From Lapidilactobacillus concavus DSM 17758 (lineage in GTDB: Bacteria > Bacillota > Bacilli > Lactobacillales > Lactobacillaceae), in contig NZ_AZFX01000003.1 of NCBI RefSeq assembly GCF_001435835.1, positions 1 to 64,000 on the forward strand: 64,000 nucleotides of DNA, given 5' to 3'. The notes under the pieces were generated by a model that was given only the letters and a program-made list of their open reading frames with translations, was not told the origin of the DNA and ran no database searches. Positions 57,878 through 64,000 of this stretch are shown in pieces (within the stretch, counting starts at the first letter, position 1; each line of letters begins with the position of its first letter). A program made the position numbers and the translations under genes.

Positions 57878-59513
57878 CGTCGTATTACGAGATTATATCT
57901 TCGTTCAAAAAATCGCACGTGTAAAAAAACTGAACGGCATCTATGACTTTTTACAAAAACTGCCGTTAATTGGCAAACATCTGCCTAACCGCTTCTATAA
58001 TGCCATCGCCCTCAAGACAGTCTGGAATGGTGTCCTACTTGGATTGCAGCTGATTTGGAGACCATTTAGTGCCGCCCTCACACTGGGGATTTGCTACCTA
58101 GGTGCGACGCTTCTAGATAATGGTCTGTTTAATCATTCAGCCTCTTTATTCAGTAAAAACACCGCAACACTTGATTTGACGATTGGCTTCTGGTTTATTC
58201 TTTCCCCGGTGTTGGCACATGGTCTAACGAGTCTATTCCGTTCGATTGACAAACAGAGTTCAGAGACAATGACCGCATTTAGACTGGACCGCTTTAGCTT
58301 CTTTGCCGGCCAGAGCTATCTAGATCTGGCACTCACAATGGTCAGCTACTTGCCGAGTTTCATCTTACTTGCAATATTCACGCCGGTCTCATCAACGTTA
58401 CTTTGGAACAGTTATGGCGCCCTACTTGCACTCAGCTTAGCGGGTGAAGGACGTGAACGACTCGTCGCGCAAAAATATCATGGTCATAACCAATCCTACC
58501 TTGAACTCTTGTGGTTTGTGCCACTCGTCATCTTGATGATCGCTTTCCTCATTTTCCAAGATTATCAACAGGCACCACTTCTCCTGGGGACCTATCCAGT
58601 CACTGGTCTGATGGTATTATTGATATTGGGCTATTTTGGGGTGCGCAAACATACCTCTAATACGACTTATATCACCTATCTGATTGAGAGTGACCAGCCA
58701 GAAACAACTGGGGTTGAGAATGAAAAGGACAATAAATATCTCGCAGAAGGACTGACTTTACAAAAAGAACTCAAACTCGCGCCCGATCAACCTTCAATGA
58801 CAGCCCTCAATGGCAATCAAAGCATCAATCAGTTACTCTTTAAACGTTACCGACCCGTTTTGCGGAAAGGATTTTTGATACGCCTCGAATTGATTTCGAT
58901 CATTGGTATTGGACTGACGATTGCGGAAGCTTTGGGTGTGGTACACACCACGTCAGCGGATTTTATCAAAACCATCCCCGCGCTCTTTTTTCTCATGTAT
59001 CTTGCCTCCTATGGTAAAAACATTGTCCAAATGTGCTTTGTAAATTGTGATCGTGCCATGTTATACTATCCGTTTTATCGAGAGAGTCATGTGATTCGTG
59101 CAGGCCTCTTCTATCGGTTCGGACAAGTTCTGCGTTATAACGGTGCTATCTCTGGACTAACTTGGTTAATGCTTGTGCTCGTGATGCGTGTTTCCAATTC
59201 TGGTCTCTCGTGGCCCATTCTACGCTTGTTGGCCCTAGTACTAGTGAGCCTCACACTGTTATTTTCGTTCCATGAATTATTTGTTTACTATCTGCTCCAA
59301 CCTTTTACAGGCGACATGCATGTCGTCAACCCGATATACAAGGTGGTCTCTGGGATCCTCTATTGGATCAGTTACCTCAACCTCCGAATTGCAACTGGCA
59401 CTTATCGTTACGCCTTGATTTTAGCCCTCGTGGCTTTCGCGTACGTCGTCATCGGTGCCGTTATTATCTCTCGACGTGCACCACAGACTTTCCGAATAAA
59501 AAGCAACTCATAA
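57867..59513 (+). CDS. ABC transporter permease of unknown specificity
   Basis: The 548-residue integral membrane protein has about ten to twelve hydrophobic segments in two clusters separated by a hydrophilic stretch around residues 285-335. ATG at 57867 follows CGGAGG inside the end of the ATPase gene. It ends at a strong terminator. I do not recognise a specific family; partner and gene order suggest an exporter. Confidence 0.75.
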   Translation: MKISVVLRDYIFVQKIARVKKLNGIYDFLQKLPLIGKHLPNRFYNAIALKTVWNGVLLGLQLIWRPFSAALTLGICYLGATLLDNGLFNHSASLFSKNTATLDLTIGFWFILSPVLAHGLTSLFRSIDKQSSETMTAFRLDRFSFFAGQSYLDLALTMVSYLPSFILLAIFTPVSSTLLWNSYGALLALSLAGEGRERLVAQKYHGHNQSYLELLWFVPLVILMIAFLIFQDYQQAPLLLGTYPVTGLMVLLILGYFGVRKHTSNTTYITYLIESDQPETTGVENEKDNKYLAEGLTLQKELKLAPDQPSMTALNGNQSINQLLFKRYRPVLRKGFLIRLELISIIGIGLTIAEALGVVHTTSADFIKTIPALFFLMYLASYGKNIVQMCFVNCDRAMLYYPFYRESHVIRAGLFYRFGQVLRYNGAISGLTWLMLVLVMRVSNSGLSWPILRLLALVLVSLTLLFSFHELFVYYLLQPFTGDMHVVNPIYKVVSGILYWISYLNLRIATGTYRYALILALVAFAYVVIGAVIISRRAPQTFRIKSNS

Positions 59514-59521
59514 CCGCGTCA

Positions 59522-59561
59522 AATCAACAACTCAACTAACGCTTGAGTTGTTGATTTTTAA
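59522..59561 (+). terminator. Terminator of the ABC transporter operon
   Basis: AATCAACAACTCAA and TTGAGTTGTTGATT pair perfectly over 14 bp, followed by TTTAAA. Confidence 0.75.
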
Positions 59562-59681
59562 ATAAAGACGCTGCTCGAGCGATACTTGATAGACATTTAT
59601 GGGGCACTGCCATAAACTGATAATGTTTTCAAGTCATGACTAAAACGCAAAAATACATTTAGAAATGCTGGAGGAATTCAC

Positions 59682-60632
59682 ATGATTATTTTTAATTCAA
59701 ATCGTCTGAGCAAGAGAATTGCGGACGCACGCAAAGCCAAAAATATGACCCAAATGGAGCTCGCCGATCGCTTAGGCGTCAGCTATCAAGCCGTCAGCAA
59801 TTGGGAACGTAGTCAATCGATGCCTGACATTGATAAATACGCGACACTGGCGGAGGTCTTAGGTATCTCCATCAATGACCTTTTAGGATCCGAATCCGGT
59901 GAACAAACTATTCAGAAAATTCAAGATCCTGAAGCGCCACTCCCGATTGAAACTGTGATTGATGCGGCACCAGTTATGAAGCCCAAACAAGTCGAAGAAA
60001 AAATCGGCCACCACCCAATCACACTGCATCAATTAAAGGAGATTGCACCTTACCTCTCTGACGAGACGTTAATTGAAATGCTGCGCGCATTAGACAGCAG
60101 TCCCGATTTTGTGGAAGAATTACCTGGTATTGCGCCATATCTTGATGAAGATGATCTAGAGGAATTTATCCAAGATAAACTGCTCAACCAACTACCTGAT
60201 AGTTTGCCAACACTCATCAAATTAGCGCCTTTCCGCGATGAAGATGCCAACGGTGAAACCTTCTCGCAACTATGGGCGGATTCACGTTTCTCGCAGAAAC
60301 AATTACAAGAACTGTTGCCATTCGTAGACACGGACGCTATCTATGATACCCTGATGAGTCATCGCATCACCGACTTCAAGAGTCTCACGACTTTTGCACC
60401 ATTTCTAGATGATGATCAGGTTGACGATCTCTTCGATCGCGTCGCTGATAAATATCCTGAACAGTTGGATACCCTGAAGTCACTTGCACCATTTGTCGAT
60501 TCTGAGAACATTGTCGATTATCTCAGAGATAGATTGCCAGAGATTCACGATGCTGAGGTTCGCAACAACACGTTTCACGCGTTTCTCCCTTTCATCGACG
60601 ACGATGACCTGTTAGGTTTATTCGACCGCTAA
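59682..60632 (+). CDS. XRE-family regulator with seven acidic APF-D repeats
   Basis: The 316-residue protein has an N-terminal Cro/CI helix-turn-helix (RIADARKAKNMTQMELADRLGVSYQAVSNWER) followed by a short linker. Seven repeats spaced about 26-30 residues apart carry the core L..(F/L)(A/L)P(F/Y)(L/V/I)D.(D/E): LKEIAPYLSDE, LPGIAPYLDED, LIKLAPFRDED, LQELLPFVDTD, LTTFAPFLDDD, LKSLAPFVDSE and FHAFLPFIDDD. The C-terminal part is strongly acidic and probably an all-helical solenoid. ATG follows TGGAGG. It lies downstream of an ABC exporter but behind a terminator. The repeat domain is not one I recognise. Confidence 0.8.
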   Translation: MIIFNSNRLSKRIADARKAKNMTQMELADRLGVSYQAVSNWERSQSMPDIDKYATLAEVLGISINDLLGSESGEQTIQKIQDPEAPLPIETVIDAAPVMKPKQVEEKIGHHPITLHQLKEIAPYLSDETLIEMLRALDSSPDFVEELPGIAPYLDEDDLEEFIQDKLLNQLPDSLPTLIKLAPFRDEDANGETFSQLWADSRFSQKQLQELLPFVDTDAIYDTLMSHRITDFKSLTTFAPFLDDDQVDDLFDRVADKYPEQLDTLKSLAPFVDSENIVDYLRDRLPEIHDAEVRNNTFHAFLPFIDDDDLLGLFDR

Positions 60633-60667
60633 ATCAATCTCCAACCATCGGTCACTGATCTTCAAAC

Positions 60668-60717
60668 AAAAACTGATCAACCTCCTCAATCATTTCGGAA
60701 GTTGACCAGTTTTTTTA
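60668..60717 (+). terminator. Terminator after the XRE regulator
   Basis: AACTGATCAAC pairs with GTTGACCAGTT (one mismatch) and TCC with GGA, followed by seven T. Confidence 0.75.
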
Positions 60718-60723
60718 TTGTCT

Positions 60724-61179
60724 TTAACGTTTTTGAGTCATTTTTGTCTGGATAAAACTTTGAATCTCATGAGAATCACCAAGTAACGTCAATGTTCGCG
60801 TACGTTTGAGATAATTCGTGAAGTTAATTGTCACGCTGTTGGCCGTGGTGGATTCGACGACGTACGATTTGAAGTTACGCCAATCCATCAAGCCTGCCGT
60901 TCCCAAAGAGAGTAGCACATAAGTTTCCCCGACCCCCTTACGAATCACAGCCCAAGTTACAGCGGTCAACGCAAAGATCAGCAGCATTAATTTATCGGTC
61001 AGATCCACAGCACTCGGACGAAAAATACCCGTGATCAGCAACGCCGCTAAAACGAGTCCGATCACCAAGCGAAGCCGGGAAAAACGCGTCCGATAACGTA
61101 AGCGAGTTAGATTCAGAACCAAGACCACAAGATCAAAAATGGCAATGAATGCCAGTAACCACAAATATAGTTGTGCCAT
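60724..61179 (-). CDS. Unknown membrane protein next to ackA
   Basis: The 151 residues have three predicted helices in the first 85 and a cytosolic C-terminal domain with beta-like segments (SVTINFTNYLKRTRTLTLLG). Its start lies 12 bases after the ackA stop, suggesting cotranscription. Function unknown. Confidence 0.65.
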   Translation of the reverse strand: MAQLYLWLLAFIAIFDLVVLVLNLTRLRYRTRFSRLRLVIGLVLAALLITGIFRPSAVDLTDKLMLLIFALTAVTWAVIRKGVGETYVLLSLGTAGLMDWRNFKSYVVESTTANSVTINFTNYLKRTRTLTLLGDSHEIQSFIQTKMTQKR

Positions 61180-61191
61180 AACTGCTCCTTA

Positions 61192-62385
61192 TTAAGCTAA
61201 ACCGGTAATCTTGCACGTATCGCGAACGATCATCAACTCTTCGTTCGTTGGCACAATCAAAATTTTGACCTTAGAATCTGGTGCTGAGATAATTCGCTCC
61301 TCGGCCATCACATCATTGGCTTTTTCGTCGAGTTTCGCACCGATAAAACCAAGACTATCAACGATCATCTTACGAACCGGCACCGAGCCTTCTCCCATAC
61401 CTGCAGTGAAGACCAGCGTGTCCACGCCGCCCATTTCTGCGACATAACTACCAATATACTTGACGATACGATTGACAAAAATTTTGATTGCCAACGCAGA
61501 TTCAGGCCGATCGTCGCGAGTAGCAATCAAATCACGCATATCCGGCGACAAACCAGATAAACCTAGTAAGCCGGATTTCTGATTCAGAATCTCGATCATG
61601 TCATCCATGTCCGTGATCTCTAGCTTTTTCATCAGATAAGCCACTAACGATGCATCAATATCACCCGAACGCGTACTCATCGTAACTCCAGCAAGTGGCG
61701 TGAAGCCCATTGACGTGTCGAAAGACTTGCCGTTCTTAATTGCTGTAATCGAAGCCCCACTACCTAAATGCATCGTGATCATCCGTTGCTTCTTCAACGA
61801 AACCTTCAAAATTTCTGCAGCACGTTGAGAAACGTAGCGATGACTCGTGCCGTGTGCGCCATATTTTCGTGCGCCAAAGCGACGATAGTAATCCATCGGT
61901 ACGCTGTAAAGGTAGTTTTCTTCTGGCATTGACGTGTGGAAAGACGTATCAAAAACCGCGACTTCTTTTGCATTTGGCAGTTGATGTTCAAAGGCCTGGA
62001 TCCCTTTTGCCTCATTCGGATTGTGTAAGGGTGCATAATCACCGAGATCAATGATTTTCTGGAGATTCTCCGGTGTTACTTCAGCGGATTCTTTAAAGAA
62101 TTCACCACCCGCAACGACACGGTGGCCGACACCTTTAATTTCATCAACGTCTTTGATAATGCCCGTATCGAATAAACGGTGTAACAGCATATTCACGGCT
62201 ACTTCTTGCGTCGGAACGTCTACCTTATCTTTGGTCTTCTTGCCATTAAACTTCACCGAGAAAGTCGAACCAGGCAAGCCTAAACGATCGACCATTCCCG
62301 ACGCAATTTCTTGTTCCTGTGGCATTTCAAACAGCTTCCACTTGAAAGTTGAACTCCCCGCATTGACCGCTAAAATTTTAACCAT
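61192..62385 (-). CDS. ackA: Acetate kinase
   Basis: The 397-residue enzyme makes ATP from acetyl phosphate. Motifs: VNAGSSTFKWKLF, FDTSFHTSMPE with the catalytic region, MHLGSGASI and GGVDTLVFTAGMGE. RBS AGGAG precedes ATG. Length is typical. The 136-base gap upstream (62386-62522) holds no clear promoter or cre site. Confidence 0.97.
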   Translation of the reverse strand: MVKILAVNAGSSTFKWKLFEMPQEQEIASGMVDRLGLPGSTFSVKFNGKKTKDKVDVPTQEVAVNMLLHRLFDTGIIKDVDEIKGVGHRVVAGGEFFKESAEVTPENLQKIIDLGDYAPLHNPNEAKGIQAFEHQLPNAKEVAVFDTSFHTSMPEENYLYSVPMDYYRRFGARKYGAHGTSHRYVSQRAAEILKVSLKKQRMITMHLGSGASITAIKNGKSFDTSMGFTPLAGVTMSTRSGDIDASLVAYLMKKLEITDMDDMIEILNQKSGLLGLSGLSPDMRDLIATRDDRPESALAIKIFVNRIVKYIGSYVAEMGGVDTLVFTAGMGEGSVPVRKMIVDSLGFIGAKLDEKANDVMAEERIISAPDSKVKILIVPTNEELMIVRDTCKITGLA

Positions 62386-62522
62386 TTAATATTCTCCTAT
62401 TCCATTCACTGATCTCGTCTGAGGCGACCGAACTTAAATCGGCCTAGCATGAATTAACATGTAAACACACAATACTGACTGAAGCACTCATGAAATGATT
62501 GTAGCTTGGTTCAAAAGATAAT

Positions 62523-63551
62523 CTAAGCAAAGTTTTGTTGTGCCCAAGTCTGTAATTGAACCGAAAATTCGCGCAACGCGCTGATCTGCTGTGTATCTGG
62601 TGCGCTCGTCAATAAGACCTCTTTCGCCTGTCTTGCCTGGCCGCCATGATTCTGCAAGACTAAAATTGCTTTTTCAGCAACATCCGCTTCGAAAACTTTA
62701 GCAGGTAAACTGATCACCGCTTGTAAATAAACCTTTGTCGTTAACCAGTGGGTCAGGTCAGCACCATTAGATTGTTGGAATAAATTAGCCGGCACGATGA
62801 AGAGGCCAAGCCCGCCTGACTTGAGCGACTTCATACTTTGTTCGATCAACAGATCATGGGCAAAAGAATGGCCACTCTTCTCTCGCAATTCAAACTTCTC
62901 TGCGCGAGAATCAACCGGATAATAACCGACCGGTAAGTCAGCAACCACAACATCTGGCTGCTGGTTCAGCAACCAAGGCGTCAACGCATCTTGGTGCAAA
63001 AATGTCACGGCTTTTCCTAACAGCTCACTGAATGTCGATGCCAATGAGAGCAGGTCTTCGTTATTGTCGATGCCATAAAGATTCAGCTGTCGTTGTTCAA
63101 ACGCCAATTGTTGCGCAATAGCAAATAACAAATTGCCAGCACCAACGACTGGATCAACAATTGTCAGCTCTTTTTGTTCCGTTGAGATGAACGTATTGAC
63201 TAACAAACTGAATAATAACCCAACCGCATTGGGTGTCGCCTGCAGATTAGCATGCAGGCGATCGGCTTTTTGCGCGCGCACTAGCAAGAGCTGGATCAAA
63301 TTGAACCTTTCGGCGTTAGTGAGCGCCTGTAAGTCCATACCTGCGTATGCCTGCGTTAATTGAGTCACGACGTCAGCAGTTGGCGCACCATTTTCAACGT
63401 GCACTTCCTGACGAATCAAGTTATCCAAGGTTTCCGTCAAGGCATCCACATAAGTACTCTTCAAATTGGTTTGTAAGACACCCACTGATTGATCGAGTTG
63501 CTGATAAAGTTGCTGTATTTTTTGTGGTTCCAAAAGCTTCACTCCAATCAC
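62523..63551 (-). CDS. YtxK-like class I SAM-dependent methyltransferase
   Basis: The 342-residue protein has an N-terminal helical domain and an N6-adenine-type methyltransferase fold: VDPVVGAGNLLFAI as motif I and ADLPVGYYP in place of NPPY. GTG at 63551 follows AGGTG. The neighbour order ytxK-ackA is conserved in many Firmicutes, usually next to the comG operon. Substrate unknown. Confidence 0.85.
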   Translation of the reverse strand: MIGVKLLEPQKIQQLYQQLDQSVGVLQTNLKSTYVDALTETLDNLIRQEVHVENGAPTADVVTQLTQAYAGMDLQALTNAERFNLIQLLLVRAQKADRLHANLQATPNAVGLLFSLLVNTFISTEQKELTIVDPVVGAGNLLFAIAQQLAFEQRQLNLYGIDNNEDLLSLASTFSELLGKAVTFLHQDALTPWLLNQQPDVVVADLPVGYYPVDSRAEKFELREKSGHSFAHDLLIEQSMKSLKSGGLGLFIVPANLFQQSNGADLTHWLTTKVYLQAVISLPAKVFEADVAEKAILVLQNHGGQARQAKEVLLTSAPDTQQISALREFSVQLQTWAQQNFA

Positions 63552-63748
63552 TCACACCTACGAACAATTTTACCGATAAGTTTTAAGATATGCAAGCATT
63601 TTCAGAGTGCTATCCAAGTTGACATCTTCCAACAGATGATTGCATCTCACTCGAGCAAGATGATTTACACTTCCAAGACAACGACTTCAAAAGATAGCGG
63701 GGAATTCTAACTCATTCGGGGTAACTAGAGAGTGAAGGAGGTGAAATT

Positions 63749-64000
63749 GTGACGATTGCAAATGATGCCCAACAATTAATCGCGCTCGGCATAGACTGCC
63801 AGTACAGTGATTTGTTTTTCAAACCTGCAACAAGCGGCTGGCAACTTTTCGGACGTTCAACAGCAGCAACACGCCTGATTGACCAATTGTCTGTCGCGCA
63901 TGCACAAGGATTGATCAACTATTTTAAGTTCAACGCTCAGATGGATCTGAGCGAGCATCGCCGGCCACAGATTGGCGCCTGGCATTATCAAACGGATCAC
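63749..64000 (+). CDS. comGA: Competence protein ComGA (5' part, window edge)
   Basis: The frame opens with GTG at 63749 after a perfect GGAGGTG and runs off the window. The 84 visible residues match the N-terminus of ComGA traffic ATPases (LIALGIDCQYSDLFF, GLINYFKFNAQMDLSEHRRPQ). ComGA powers the competence pseudopilus for DNA uptake. It points away from ytxK-ackA, whereas in most lactobacilli comG and ytxK-ackA are co-directional. The 197-base gap holds no feature I can support. Confidence 0.85.
   Translation, partial: MTIANDAQQLIALGIDCQYSDLFFKPATSGWQLFGRSTAATRLIDQLSVAHAQGLINYFKFNAQMDLSEHRRPQIGAWHYQTDH

Overview
The window is a chromosomal segment of a low-to-moderate GC Gram-positive bacterium, most likely a member of the Lactobacillaceae. 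The evidence is the PolC-type replicase, the rimP-nusA-ylxR-ylxQ-infB-rbfA and rpsB-tsf / pyrH-frr-uppS-cdsA-rseP-proS clusters, a LexA box of Gram-positive type, sortase A, the comG-ytxK-ackA neighbourhood, and small Firmicutes families (YneF, DUF896, DUF960, YbaK/EbsC, DUF1048). The species cannot be fixed from the sequence.

Region 1 (1-9.1 kb) is a scarred accessory zone around a tRNA-Ser(CGA). It holds a frameshifted phage head-protein fragment, a phage AP2-like protein, the C-terminal end of a phage endolysin joined head-on to a 5'-truncated nadA, an intact nifS-type desulfurase, a TetR regulator with a YhgE/Pip membrane protein, and a polysaccharide deacetylase cut short exactly where a 16-bp copy of the tRNA 3' end begins. 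Between nifS and the TetR gene lie two inverted copies of a 160-180 nt element. Their helices differ in sequence but keep pairing, so they look like a structured RNA that I cannot assign to a known class.

Region 2 (9.1-15.1 kb) has a decaying cluster of membrane proteins of unknown function, then a tightly overlapping PadR / DUF1048 / ABC ATPase / ABC permease operon with a CoA-disulfide-reductase-like enzyme at its end.

Region 3 (15.1-42.3 kb) is the housekeeping core, almost all on the minus strand: translation initiation and transcription factors, PolC, ProRS, RseP, phospholipid and undecaprenyl synthesis, ribosome recycling, UMP kinase, EF-Ts and S2. After it come a GIY-YIG protein, a tRNA methyltransferase, an acyltransferase, an LmrCD-like heterodimeric ABC exporter, LexA and HtpX/LemA. 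Two leaders stand out: a promoter-proximal terminator ahead of rimP-nusA, and a three-helix structured leader ahead of rpsB.

Region 4 (42.4-51.2 kb) is again accessory and rich in broken genes. It includes an adenine methyltransferase/specificity fusion with a nonsense codon and a frameshift, a cupin gene with two frameshifts, and a YxeA-like lipoprotein with an in-frame TAG. These are interspersed with intact small genes, including a 39-residue ORF with a strong ribosome binding site.

Region 5 (51.3-64 kb) carries apt, recJ, sortase A, lepA, an ABC exporter of unknown substrate, an XRE regulator with seven acidic APF-D repeats, ackA, a YtxK-like methyltransferase, and the divergently oriented start of comGA at the window edge.
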